NCBI GenBank assembly: GCA_902550325.1
Contig: CACCYT010000001.1
Coordinates: forward strand, 109,174 to 173,173
Direction of reading: 5' to 3'
Length of the DNA: 64,000 nt
From: an uncultured Bacteroidota bacterium
Lineage (GTDB): Bacteria; Bacteroidota; Bacteroidia; Flavobacteriales; Flavobacteriaceae
Positions within the stretch are counted from its first letter, which is position 1, and every line of letters starts with the position of its first letter. Positions 16,822 to 25,355 of the stretch are shown here, piece after piece. A program made the position numbers and the translations under genes. Below the pieces are notes generated by a model. That model was not told the origin of the DNA. It ran no database searches and saw only the letters and a program-made list of their open reading frames with translations.

Positions 16822-18925
16822 ATTTAATGTGCTCGTTCATTTCACTTGGTTTTAAAGGTTGGGTAGAATTGCCCGTTCTTACAAAGAATTTTTCTGTTCC
16901 ATCAATTGAAAAATAAACCGGTTCTCTATATTTAGACTTAATTTTAATTTGACAGACCTCTTTGTTATCAATAGTGTGGAATTCAACGCTAAGATATTTG
17001 TCAAATGTTTTTCCTAAGTGTTTTTTTATAACCCCTCTCAAAACAAGCTCAAATCCATCACTGTCTCCTTTGCTAAGAACAGAGTAGTCGTTTTCAAGCC
17101 CTAAAACATTCCCGCTATCGTCAACACCAATCAGAAGGGTTCCTCCGTCGACATTTAAAAACCCAGCTACAGTTTTAGCGATTACAAGCTCTAATTTTTT
17201 GTTTAAAGCTCTATTAACCATGTCATATCTTAGGCTAGACTTAAACTCCAACTTCTGAGACTCTCCCTTTAAGATTATTTCCTTTAGCCCACCTGCGCTC
17301 TGGGTTGGTTCGTTTTTGAGATTTAACCTTGAGTCTAACATTTCTTTTATCTTTTCTGCCCTTTGATTGACGAAGAGTGAGTAATCGTCAGTGGAAATAC
17401 CAAAAGAATCTATTCCGTTAATTATATGTGTTTTTAGGGTTTCCTCTAGCCGTTCGTTTAAACTGCTAAACTCCTCAATGTAATCCGATGGAGCTTTTGC
17501 GCCTATTTTTCTTTTATTTAATTTGTCGCTGACAAGAGTAATGTTCATCAAGCTGTTTTCGTTTCTGATCTGGCTTTTCTTTAAGAAGGCTTTAGGGAAA
17601 AAATGATGATAGTTTTTGCTGTATGCTCTTTTTAGGTGGTTGTTGTCTAGGTTAACCTTTCCGTTATCTAAAAAATCTTTTGGTTCCTGAAAACAAAGCA
17701 GGCACAAAATGGATTTGCAAAAACTGCTACCAGCGCTAAATGGGTATTCTACAAGATCTGATTTATCAATATTTATGTTGAAGTCTTTATAGTCAGGTCT
17801 TTTGTTTTCAATAATCAGATCGACTCTTTTAATGTCCAAAGCAAGTTTTCCTTCAGTACTGCTGGAGTATCTTTTTGACAAAGACACTCTCCAAAACAGC
17901 TCTTGTAAAAACTTTGCTTGATTGCCATTTGGCCTGTCTTTTGTTTTGTAAAAAAAGTATGAAAACGGAACAAGCAATGAGTCGTACGGAAGAAGGCTTG
18001 AAACAGGAATTCTGTATACAGACTTGAAATAATCAATGCTCTCTTTTATGCTGTCTATAACATCTTCCCAAACAGCTATTATTTCATTTTTATCTAAATT
18101 AAGAACCACTTTTCTTTTGCACTCTTTATTTTTCGATAGGACAAAAGAGGTGGTAAAAAGCAGAACGGATGTGTAGATTGTGTCGTACTGAACACTTTCA
18201 AGTTCTTTTAAAAGGTTGTTATAGCTTTGTTGCATATCAAACCCCTTTTCCTCGTCATAGGTTTTGGCGGACATTATTTCAAACAACGTTAGTGTTTGTC
18301 CGCCGGTATTAATTCTCGTAAAAACCTCAATTGCAGAGTCAATGTCGTCTTTTCTTAGCACAACTGTTGAAAAATCATACTGTTGAAAAAGGTTGTGGTA
18401 GTTATTGATTTTTGTAATAAGATTGTCGTCAAAACTGTTTTTAAGCTCTATAAAATGCTCAGTAAAGTGAAGCACTTTGCTTAAAGATATGTAGTTTGAC
18501 TCTGATGTTTTTTCGTGAGTTATAATAGGGTCTTCGCTTTCATTTATGTCAAGGTCCAGATTAATATAAATTTTTGAATAATCTGTAACTTTTTTTTCCC
18601 CCACCTTTGTTATTTGAGCGCCCCTATACGCCGCATAAAGCGATGTGATTCTTTGTTGACCGTCCAAAACATATTGAATTTTAATGTCATCTGGAATTGG
18701 AGGAAGCTCTAGGTTTCCTATGTTTTTTATGTCGTTTAGTCTCTGTTTTGTTTCCCACAGAATGAATGTTCCGATTGGGTAGCCTTTTAATATACTATCC
18801 AGCAAGCTTGCTGTTTTGTCTATGCTCCAAACGAAATCTCTTTGAAATTTAGGGATCTTGATTTCCCCTTTAGATATTTCGTTTATCAGGTCGCTATATT
18901 TTTTCGAGTCTGGTTTTGGCTGCAT
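16808..18925 (-). CDS. DUF262 / HNH / AlbA_2 three-domain fusion, putative defence nuclease
   Basis: A 705-residue cytoplasmic protein with three recognisable parts. Residues 1-220 are DUF262 (GmrS-like, ParB/Srx-type fold): PKFQRDFVW at 25-33, DGQQRITSLY at 88-97 and FTRINTGGQTLT at 202-213. Residues about 430-485 look like the C-terminal HNH nuclease often paired with DUF262 (NYHHFFPKAF, then NENSLMN). Residues about 550-700 are a Schlafen-type AlbA_2 domain (SQKLEFKSS, DGGTLLIGVDDSGNVLGLEND, FVRTGNSTQPL). DUF262/HNH pairs in GmrSD cut modified phage DNA; AlbA_2 domains bind nucleic acid. Its place next to a type I restriction system supports defence. Activity and target are unknown. The 3' end overlaps rnpA by 14 nt. 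Confidence 0.83.
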   Translation of the reverse strand: MQPKPDSKKYSDLINEISKGEIKIPKFQRDFVWSIDKTASLLDSILKGYPIGTFILWETKQRLNDIKNIGNLELPPIPDDIKIQYVLDGQQRITSLYAAYRGAQITKVGEKKVTDYSKIYINLDLDINESEDPIITHEKTSESNYISLSKVLHFTEHFIELKNSFDDNLITKINNYHNLFQQYDFSTVVLRKDDIDSAIEVFTRINTGGQTLTLFEIMSAKTYDEEKGFDMQQSYNNLLKELESVQYDTIYTSVLLFTTSFVLSKNKECKRKVVLNLDKNEIIAVWEDVIDSIKESIDYFKSVYRIPVSSLLPYDSLLVPFSYFFYKTKDRPNGNQAKFLQELFWRVSLSKRYSSSTEGKLALDIKRVDLIIENKRPDYKDFNINIDKSDLVEYPFSAGSSFCKSILCLLCFQEPKDFLDNGKVNLDNNHLKRAYSKNYHHFFPKAFLKKSQIRNENSLMNITLVSDKLNKRKIGAKAPSDYIEEFSSLNERLEETLKTHIINGIDSFGISTDDYSLFVNQRAEKIKEMLDSRLNLKNEPTQSAGGLKEIILKGESQKLEFKSSLRYDMVNRALNKKLELVIAKTVAGFLNVDGGTLLIGVDDSGNVLGLENDYSVLSKGDSDGFELVLRGVIKKHLGKTFDKYLSVEFHTIDNKEVCQIKIKSKYREPVYFSIDGTEKFFVRTGNSTQPLKPSEMNEHIKFNWD

Positions 18926-19029
18926 ATTCGTGTCAATTTACAATATTATTTAATTTTAAACATTTTAGGTGCTTTTTTAACATTTCTAAATGCCTTTGAT
19001 GTGTTTTTTTAACTTTATAGTAAAAACTT

Positions 19030-21840
19030 TTGAACCAAAACCCAGAACAAATAGCAAGAGATAAGATCGATCAGATGCTGTCTGATACCGGCTGGGTAGT
19101 TCAGTCAAAAGACAGGGTAAATCTATCAGCAGGGAAAGGAGTTGCATTAAGGGAGGCAAATACAGAATCAGGTTCTGCGGACTACATTCTATTTGTTAAT
19201 TCTAAGGCTGTTGGTGTTATTGAGGCGAAGGCAGAAGACCTTGGTTTTAAACTATTACAGGTTGAAGAACAGTCTGTACGCTATTCAAAAGACGCGATTA
19301 AAATAGGAAAATTTACCCTTGAGAGTGAGAAACCTTTTGTATACGAAAGTACGGGAACGGTTACAAGATTTACAGATTACAGAGACCCTAAACCAAGAGG
19401 TAGAAATGTCTTTAGTTTTCATAAACCATCTACTATTGAGGGATGGATTAAAAAAGGCATTTCATTAAGAGAAAGACTATTGTCGCTCCCAAATTTAGAC
19501 ACAACAGGACTACGACCAGCACAGATAGTTGCCATTGAAAATTTAGAGAATTCTTTCAAGAGGAATCGTCCAAAGGCACTTATTCAAATGGCTACTGGTG
19601 CAGGAAAAACATTCACCGCTGCAACGTTTATCTATCGATTATTAAAACATGTTGACGCCAAACGAATTCTATTTCTAGTTGACACCAAAAATTTGGGAGA
19701 ACAAGCTGAACAAGAGTTTATGACATTTCAACCCAATGATGATAACAGAAAGTTTACAGAGTTATATAATGTTCAACGATTGACCTCTAGTTACATCGCA
19801 TCGGATAGCCAAGTCTGTATTTCTACTATTCAAAGACTCTATTCAATCTTAAAAGGTGAGGAACTAGATGAGGGTGCAGAAATTGAAAATCCCGAAGAAA
19901 ATACATGGTTGAAAAATCAAATGACTAAAAAACAAGCGGTTCCTGTGGAATACACTGAAAAAGTACCTATTGAACAGTTTGATTTTATTGTAATTGATGA
20001 ATGTCATAGATCCATTTATAATCTATGGAAACAAGTCTTGGATTACTTCGATGCGTTTTTAATTGGTTTGACCGCAACCCCAGACAAGAGAACATTTGGT
20101 TTTTTTAATGAAAATGTAGTCAGTCAATACACCTATGAGGAATCTGTTACTGACGGCGTAAACGTTCCTTATGATGTTTACACCATTGAAACAGAAATAT
20201 CTCAAAAAGGGGAGACCATTAAGGCGGGTTGGTTTATCGATAGAAGAGATAAATTAACAAGGCAAAAACGTTGGCAACAAGAAGATGAGGATACCGAGTA
20301 CAAGAAGAATGACCTTGATAAGAAGGTTGTTAATCCAAGTCAGATTCGAAATATTATTAAGGAGTTTAAAAATGCCCTGAGAACTCAAATATATCCCAAC
20401 CGATTTGATAAGAATGGTGACTACGAGGTGCCCAAAACACTCGTTTTTGCCAAAACGGATAGTCACGCTGATGATATCATAAAGATCATCCGTGAAGAAT
20501 TTGATGAGGGGAATGATTTCTGTAAAAAAGTCACCTATAAAATTGATGAAGATCCTAAGTCTGTGTTAAATAGATTCAGAAACTCATATTACCCGCGGAT
20601 AGCAGTGACAGTTGACATGATTGCAACTGGAACGAATGTAAAACCCCTTGAAGTTTTATTGTTTATGCGCGACGTTAAAAGTGTAAACTATTTTGAACAA
20701 ATGAAAGGAAGAGGGACCCGCACCATCAACAATGACTCCTTACAAATGGTCTCTCGAGCTGCAATGAGTAAAACCCATTTTGTGATTGTAGATGCCATTG
20801 GCGCTACGAAATCAAAGAAAACAGATAGCCGTCCTCTTGAAAGAAAACCCACTGTCCCTATGAAAGATCTATTAGGTGCGGTTACTGTGGGTGTTGCAGA
20901 CGAAGATTTGTTCTTGTCATTATCAAATCGATTGATACGACTTGAAAAACAGATTACAGAGAAAGAGAAGGATAAGTTATTAGAGTACACAGGGGGTAAA
21001 AACCTAAAACAGATTACTAAGGAACTTATCAATGCCTATGATCCTGATGAGATAGAACAAAAATCTCAAGTTGAAATTGAAAAAATTCCCATTGAACAAA
21101 GAACCCCTCAACTAATAAAGGATACTAAGAAAAAAGTACAGGAGGACTTAGTTAGAACCGCTGCAGCAACATTCAATGGAGAACTCAACAATTACATTGA
21201 AAACGTCAGAAGAGAACATGAACAATTAATTGATCATGAAAATATTGATACAGTAACCAAAAGCGAATGGGATAAATCCTCAATTGAAAATGCAGAAATC
21301 ATTCTCAATGACTTTAAAGCGTATTTGGAACTCCATAAAGACGAGATCAAAGCATTGAGTATATTCTATAACCAACCTTATAACAGAAGAGAAATCACTT
21401 TCAATATGATTAAGGAAGTGATGGATAAAATCAGTCTAGACAAACCACTACTGTCACCAGTATCGGTGTGGAACGCATACACTACAGTTGAAGAAGTGAA
21501 AAGTGAATGTCCAAAAGATGAACTTACTGCATTGGTTTCCTTAATCCGAAGAGCTTGTGGAATTGACAGCGAGCTAACTTCTTATGATAAAACAATTGAG
21601 ACCAACTTTAAGAATTGGATTTTCAAACAAAATGCAGGAAAACATAATCGATTTACCCAAGAACAAATGGACTGGTTGCGCCTTATCAAGGATCACACCG
21701 TAAGTAGTTATCATGTTGAAATTGACGACTTGGACTATACCCCCTTTGACAGCAAGGGAGGTAGAGGTAAAATGTATCAACTCTTTGGCAATGAAACGAA
21801 AGAGATTATTAACGAACTCAATGAAGTACTAGCGGCATAA
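19030..21840 (+). CDS. hsdR: Type I restriction enzyme, R subunit (HsdR)
   Basis: Motor and nuclease subunit of the type I complex, which translocates DNA and cuts it when the recognition site is unmethylated. TTG start. The N-terminal PD-(D/E)xK nuclease is seen as Asp51 and Glu65-Ala-Lys67 (ADYILFVNSKAVGVIEAKAE). The SF2 helicase motifs follow: QMATGAGKT at 186-194, DECHRS, LTATPDKR and the motif VI-like EQMKGRGTRT. The C-terminus of about 300 residues is helical, as in EcoEI-type R subunits. Nothing looks broken. The stop codon overlaps the ATG of hsdS (TAATG). Divergent from the DUF262 gene across 104 nt that hold only a near-match -7 sequence (TAACTTTA at 19010). Confidence 0.95.
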   Translation: MNQNPEQIARDKIDQMLSDTGWVVQSKDRVNLSAGKGVALREANTESGSADYILFVNSKAVGVIEAKAEDLGFKLLQVEEQSVRYSKDAIKIGKFTLESEKPFVYESTGTVTRFTDYRDPKPRGRNVFSFHKPSTIEGWIKKGISLRERLLSLPNLDTTGLRPAQIVAIENLENSFKRNRPKALIQMATGAGKTFTAATFIYRLLKHVDAKRILFLVDTKNLGEQAEQEFMTFQPNDDNRKFTELYNVQRLTSSYIASDSQVCISTIQRLYSILKGEELDEGAEIENPEENTWLKNQMTKKQAVPVEYTEKVPIEQFDFIVIDECHRSIYNLWKQVLDYFDAFLIGLTATPDKRTFGFFNENVVSQYTYEESVTDGVNVPYDVYTIETEISQKGETIKAGWFIDRRDKLTRQKRWQQEDEDTEYKKNDLDKKVVNPSQIRNIIKEFKNALRTQIYPNRFDKNGDYEVPKTLVFAKTDSHADDIIKIIREEFDEGNDFCKKVTYKIDEDPKSVLNRFRNSYYPRIAVTVDMIATGTNVKPLEVLLFMRDVKSVNYFEQMKGRGTRTINNDSLQMVSRAAMSKTHFVIVDAIGATKSKKTDSRPLERKPTVPMKDLLGAVTVGVADEDLFLSLSNRLIRLEKQITEKEKDKLLEYTGGKNLKQITKELINAYDPDEIEQKSQVEIEKIPIEQRTPQLIKDTKKKVQEDLVRTAAATFNGELNNYIENVRREHEQLIDHENIDTVTKSEWDKSSIENAEIILNDFKAYLELHKDEIKALSIFYNQPYNRREITFNMIKEVMDKISLDKPLLSPVSVWNAYTTVEEVKSECPKDELTALVSLIRRACGIDSELTSYDKTIETNFKNWIFKQNAGKHNRFTQEQMDWLRLIKDHTVSSYHVEIDDLDYTPFDSKGGRGKMYQLFGNETKEIINELNEVLAA

Positions 21841-23306
21841 TGAGAAAAGATTGGAAAATCGTAAAGCTGGGCGAGTTTGCTACTCACGAAAAAGGCAAAA
21901 AACCAAAAAACCAAAAAGCTGAACAAGATGAGGTTTTTAAATTTCCTTACATAAATATTGAGGCTTTTGAAAAGGGTGTCATAGAAACATACACAGATGG
22001 TGAAAAATGCAGATTTTGTTTTGAAGATGATTTCTTAATGGTATGGGACGGGTCTCGTTCTGGTTTAGTAGGAAAAGGAATGAATGGAGCTTTGGGAAGC
22101 ACATTGGTGAGAATAAATTTACCGGGTATTGAAAATAAATATGCTTATCACTTTTTAAGTTCGAAATATCAAGAGATTAACACAAGAGCAAAAGGCTCGG
22201 GAACCCCTCACGTTGACCCTTATTTGTTATGGAATTATGACTTTTCAATTTGTTCTCTCCCCGAACAACGCACGATAGTAGCCAAGTTAGAAGAACTCTT
22301 TTCAGGTTTAGATAAAGGGGTGGCTGACCTCAAAAAAGCACAAGACCAATTAAAAGTTTATCGTCAAGCGGTATTGAAAAAGGCATTTGAGGGTGAGTTG
22401 ACAAAGAAATGGAGAGAACAACAAACCGGTTTGCCAAAAGCCGATGAATTGTTGGAACAAATTAAAGAAGAACGCCAAAAGCACTACGAACAACAATTAG
22501 AAAATTGGAAACAAGCGGTAAAGTTTTGGGAAGAAAATGGGAAAGAAGGGAAAAGCCCTGTGAAGCCTAAAAAATTGGTTAAAGTTTCCAACCTCTTACA
22601 GGAAGAACTTGACAAGTTAGATTCTTTACCAAATGAATGGCTTTACTCATATTTAGCTTTTGCGGGCGAACTTGCCCGCGGCAAATCCAAACATAGGCCA
22701 AGAAACGACTCAAAGCTTTTTGAAAACGGGAAATATCCATTTATTCAAACAGGAGACGTAAAGGCTCAAAAAATAATAACTTCTTTCGATAAGAAATATA
22801 GTGAGTTTGGTTTGCAACAAAGTAAACTATGGAAAAAAGGAACTTTATGTATAACAATTGCAGCAAATATTGCAGAAACTGGATTTTTGGGTATTGATGC
22901 TTGCTTTCCTGATAGTATTGTAGGTTTTACCCCATTCCGTGAAGTAATTGAAAATAATTTTATTGAGTACTTTTTTCAGTTAGCAAAGAATAGAATATCT
23001 GCTTATGCACCCGCCACTGCTCAAAAGAATATAAACTTAACAATCTTAGAGAATTTAGTTGTTCCATTTTGTTCTAGAAATGAGCAAAAACAGGTTGTTC
23101 AAGAAATCGAATCTCGTTTATCCGTTTGTGATAAAGTAGAAGAAAATATTACCGAAAGTTTAGAAAAAGCCAAGGCATTGCGCCAAAGTATCCTTAAAAA
23201 GGCCTTTGAGGGAAGGCTACTTTCAAACGAAGAAATAAAGAAGTGTAAAACAGCATCAGATTATGAGCCTGCAGCGGTTTTATTGGAAAAAATAAAAAAC
23301 TTATAA
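21840..23306 (+). CDS. hsdS: Type I restriction-modification specificity subunit (HsdS)
   Basis: Determines the DNA sequence recognised by the type I enzyme. The 488 residues have the expected two target-recognition domains, each followed by a conserved helical spacer: LPEQRTIVAKLEELFSGLD plus AVLKKAFEGELTKKW near 140-195, and EQKQVVQEIESRLSVCD plus SILKKAFEGRL near 418-465. The two spacers are clear internal repeats of each other. TRD1 spans about 1-135 and TRD2 about 260-410. The two half-sites cannot be predicted by eye. Translationally coupled to hsdR; hsdM begins 2 nt after its stop. Confidence 0.95.
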   Translation: MRKDWKIVKLGEFATHEKGKKPKNQKAEQDEVFKFPYINIEAFEKGVIETYTDGEKCRFCFEDDFLMVWDGSRSGLVGKGMNGALGSTLVRINLPGIENKYAYHFLSSKYQEINTRAKGSGTPHVDPYLLWNYDFSICSLPEQRTIVAKLEELFSGLDKGVADLKKAQDQLKVYRQAVLKKAFEGELTKKWREQQTGLPKADELLEQIKEERQKHYEQQLENWKQAVKFWEENGKEGKSPVKPKKLVKVSNLLQEELDKLDSLPNEWLYSYLAFAGELARGKSKHRPRNDSKLFENGKYPFIQTGDVKAQKIITSFDKKYSEFGLQQSKLWKKGTLCITIAANIAETGFLGIDACFPDSIVGFTPFREVIENNFIEYFFQLAKNRISAYAPATAQKNINLTILENLVVPFCSRNEQKQVVQEIESRLSVCDKVEENITESLEKAKALRQSILKKAFEGRLLSNEEIKKCKTASDYEPAAVLLEKIKNL

Positions 23307-23307
23307 C

Positions 23308-24834
23308 ATGACAGACTCAAGTATAATATCAAAAATATGGAACCTCGCCAGTGTACTCCGTGATGACGGTGTTGGCTATGGAGATTATCTAGAACAAATC
23401 ACCTATTTGTTGTTCCTTAAAATGGCGGATGAATTAAATAAACCGCCATACAGCAAGGGGTTAACTTTTCCCAAACTAAAAGATGTTGAGGGGAATCAAA
23501 TTGAGGACGGAGAAATCTGTAATTGGGAAACTTTATCCGCTAAGAGAGGTGCTGAATTGGAGTCGTTCTACAGTCAATTATTACGAAGTCTTTCAACGGA
23601 AAAAGGAATGCTGGGTCAAATTTTTACCAAAAGTCAAAATAAAATTCAAGATCCTTCAAAACTCCTTAAAGTCATCGACCTCATCAATAAGGAAGATTGG
23701 AATATGATGGGTGCAGATATCAAAGGAAAGATCTATGAAGGTCTATTGGAAAAGAATGCTATGGATAGTAGCGGAAGTTCTGGTGCAGGACAATATTTTA
23801 CACCCAGAGCGCTAATCAAATCAATAGTTGCGTGTATACAACCCAAACCACTAAAAACTATTGCGGATCCTGCGTGTGGTACAGGTGGATTTTTCTTGGC
23901 AGCGTATGATTGGATCGTTGAGAATAATTCCCTTGATCGAGACGAAAAGGAATTCCTAAAGAATAAGACCTTCTACGGTAATGAAATAGTCGCTAACACA
24001 CGTAGAATGTGTTTAATGAACATGTATCTACATAATATTGGTGAGATTGATGGGGATACTCCTATTAAGTCTGCTGATGCGCTAGTTTCAGATGACGGAC
24101 TAAGAGTAGATTATGTGTTGGCAAATCCTCCCTTTGGTAAAAAGAGTAGTATTACAATTACCAATGAAGATGGTGAAGCCGAAAAACAGGACATGAGTTA
24201 TAATCGTCAGGATTTTTGGGAGACCACCTCGAATAAACAATTGAATTTCTTACAACACATCAAGACAATGTTGAGGATTAATGGGGAAGCAGCAGTTGTT
24301 CTACCTGACAATGTTTTATTTGAAGGTGGTGCGGGTGAAGAAGTAAGAAAACAACTTTTGAAAACAACTGAACTACACACAATCTTACGTCTCCCCACAG
24401 GAATATTCTATGCACCTGGTGTGAAGGCAAATGTACTGTTCTTTACCAACAAACCCGCTAGTAAAGAAGCGTGGACCAAGGAAATATGGTTTTATGATTA
24501 TAGAACTAACATTCATCATACTCCTAAAAAAAGGGTAATGACAATGAAACATTTAGATGAGTTCATAAATCTTTACAGCTCCAAAAATATCAATAGAAGA
24601 TCAGAAACATGGTCTGAGGATAATGAAGAAGGAAGGTGGAGAAAATACTCTTACGATGAGGTATTGGAAAGGGACAAAACAAGTCTTGACATTTTCTGGA
24701 TTAAAGACAAGAGTTTAACAGATTTAGATAATCTTCCTGATCCAGATATTCTAGCCAATGAGATCATTGAAAACATTGAGTCTGGTCTTAGTAGTTTTAA
24801 GGGGTTGTCAGAACACCTTGATAATGATGAATAG
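23308..24834 (+). CDS. hsdM: Type I restriction-modification N6-adenine methyltransferase (HsdM)
   Basis: Methylates adenine in the recognition site using S-adenosylmethionine and protects host DNA. An N-terminal helical HsdM_N domain (about 1-140) is followed by the methyltransferase domain with GQYFTPRALI (161-170), the SAM-binding ADPACGTGGFF (186-196) and the catalytic NPPF (273-276). Length of 508 residues is typical. The R-S-M gene order differs from the classical R-M-S order but is common in sequenced genomes. All three genes appear intact, so the system is probably active. The stop is followed at once by a GC-rich structured segment. Confidence 0.96.
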   Translation: MTDSSIISKIWNLASVLRDDGVGYGDYLEQITYLLFLKMADELNKPPYSKGLTFPKLKDVEGNQIEDGEICNWETLSAKRGAELESFYSQLLRSLSTEKGMLGQIFTKSQNKIQDPSKLLKVIDLINKEDWNMMGADIKGKIYEGLLEKNAMDSSGSSGAGQYFTPRALIKSIVACIQPKPLKTIADPACGTGGFFLAAYDWIVENNSLDRDEKEFLKNKTFYGNEIVANTRRMCLMNMYLHNIGEIDGDTPIKSADALVSDDGLRVDYVLANPPFGKKSSITITNEDGEAEKQDMSYNRQDFWETTSNKQLNFLQHIKTMLRINGEAAVVLPDNVLFEGGAGEEVRKQLLKTTELHTILRLPTGIFYAPGVKANVLFFTNKPASKEAWTKEIWFYDYRTNIHHTPKKRVMTMKHLDEFINLYSSKNINRRSETWSEDNEEGRWRKYSYDEVLERDKTSLDIFWIKDKSLTDLDNLPDPDILANEIIENIESGLSSFKGLSEHLDNDE

Positions 24835-24849
24835 TTTTTTAAAGTTTAG

Positions 24850-24857
24850 TAAATTTG
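24850..24857 (+). promoter_or_regulatory. -7 promoter box upstream of the structured segment
   Basis: TAAATTTG matches TAnnTTTG exactly and lies 16 nt after the hsdM stop. Transcription from it would begin at about 24862-24865, just before the GC-rich segment. No clear -33 TTG is seen. Its position suggests that the segment and the following small genes form a transcript separate from the hsd genes. Confidence 0.45.
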
Positions 24858-24863
24858 CTTTGC

Positions 24864-24970
24864 ATCAAGAACGCTAAGGCGTACCAACCGACAGCTCGTT
24901 GCACGGTGGTTTAGAATGCGGGGCTCCTCCCAAACTAACGAGAAATCCTAAATTCTCTTGTTGCGGTTTA
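24864..24970 (+). ncRNA. Candidate structured RNA or leader, GC-rich
   Basis: About 52% of bases 24870-24966 are G or C (50 of 97), against an estimated third in the window. Pairings visible by eye: ACGC/GCGT around TAAG (24871-24882); ACC-A-ACCG with CGGTGGT (24883-24890 with 24904-24910, one bulge); the loop CTCGTT (24895-24900) with AACGAG (24937-24942), which would be a pseudoknot; and, as alternatives to these, AAC-GAGAA with TTCTC-TT-GTT (24937-24962) and AACCG with CGGTT (24886-24890 with 24964-24968). Competing helices resemble a switch or attenuator. It precedes a 42-residue gene by about 20 nt. It does not resemble tRNA, tmRNA, 6S or SRP RNA. A mobile-cassette end is an alternative. 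Confidence 0.4.
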
Positions 24971-24987
24971 ATTTAAATTGTAATAAA

Positions 24988-25116
24988 ATGAAAAAAAGAA
25001 AAATTCAAATAACCTTTTTTAAAAAAGAAAAGGCTACTCAAAAACTGTTTAATATTGATAAAGAATCCCTCGAACTTTATGCTGAAATGATGAGGGATAG
25101 GTATGGCAAGGTTTAG
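24988..25116 (+). CDS. Small unknown protein, 42 residues
   Basis: ATG-initiated reading frame coding for a basic 42-residue peptide that starts MKKRKIQITFFKKEKATQ and ends MMRDRYGKV. The first third is very Lys-rich and the rest is predicted amphipathic helix (IDKESLELYAEMMRDRYG). I do not recognise it. The start lies about 20 nt after the GC-rich structured segment. Its 3' end overlaps a second small frame by 14 nt, the arrangement typical of coupled two-gene modules such as toxin-antitoxin pairs, but neither product carries a motif I can assign. Length makes chance possible, although the overlap and shared terminator argue for real genes. Confidence 0.45.
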   Translation: MKKRKIQITFFKKEKATQKLFNIDKESLELYAEMMRDRYGKV

Positions 25117-25306
25117 TGGCGAGGTTACTTTTCGTGTAAAGTTTAAAGACCTTGGTGTTCCTGTTGGTTTTGGAATGACCAATTCTATAATTTTTCACGA
25201 ATGTGCCACACAGATATATGTAAGGTCTGGCTGGTCAAAAATTTCTAGGAGCTTAAAAGACGAGAGGTTTGAAGTTGAAATAGTTGACAAAAAGATTGGT
25301 TGGTGA
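25103..25306 (+). CDS. Small unknown protein, 67 residues
   Basis: Reading frame in a different phase from its upstream neighbour, overlapping it by 14 nt. The product of 67 residues begins MARFSGEVTFRVKFKDLG, has alternating hydrophobic/charged stretches that suggest a small beta-rich fold, a central NSIIFHECATQIYVRSGW and a C-terminal KDERFEVEIVDKKIGW. No family is recognised. A strong hairpin terminator begins 10 nt after the stop, as expected for the last gene of a transcript. A programmed or accidental frameshift joining the two small frames into one protein cannot be excluded. Confidence 0.55.
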   Translation: MARFSGEVTFRVKFKDLGVPVGFGMTNSIIFHECATQIYVRSGWSKISRSLKDERFEVEIVDKKIGW

Positions 25307-25315
25307 TAAATAAAA

Positions 25316-25336
25316 AAGCCCCTTATTTAGGGGCTT
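25316..25336. terminator. Bidirectional intrinsic terminator
   Basis: Perfect 8-bp stem AAGCCCCT/AGGGGCTT with the 5-nt loop TATTT, preceded by an A-run (25312-25317) and followed by CTTT, so it can end transcription from both sides: the small-gene pair on the plus strand and the exported-protein gene on the minus strand that ends at 25356. It is the clearest terminator in the window and a good right edge for the defence island. Confidence 0.85.
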
Positions 25337-25355
25337 CTTTAGGATTAACAATGTT

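Noticed and set aside
24895-24966. Integron-type attC site or tRNA-like fold in the GC-rich segment
   Set aside because: The core sites RYYYAAC/GTTRRRY are not found in proper register and no cloverleaf can be drawn; kept only as an alternative reading.
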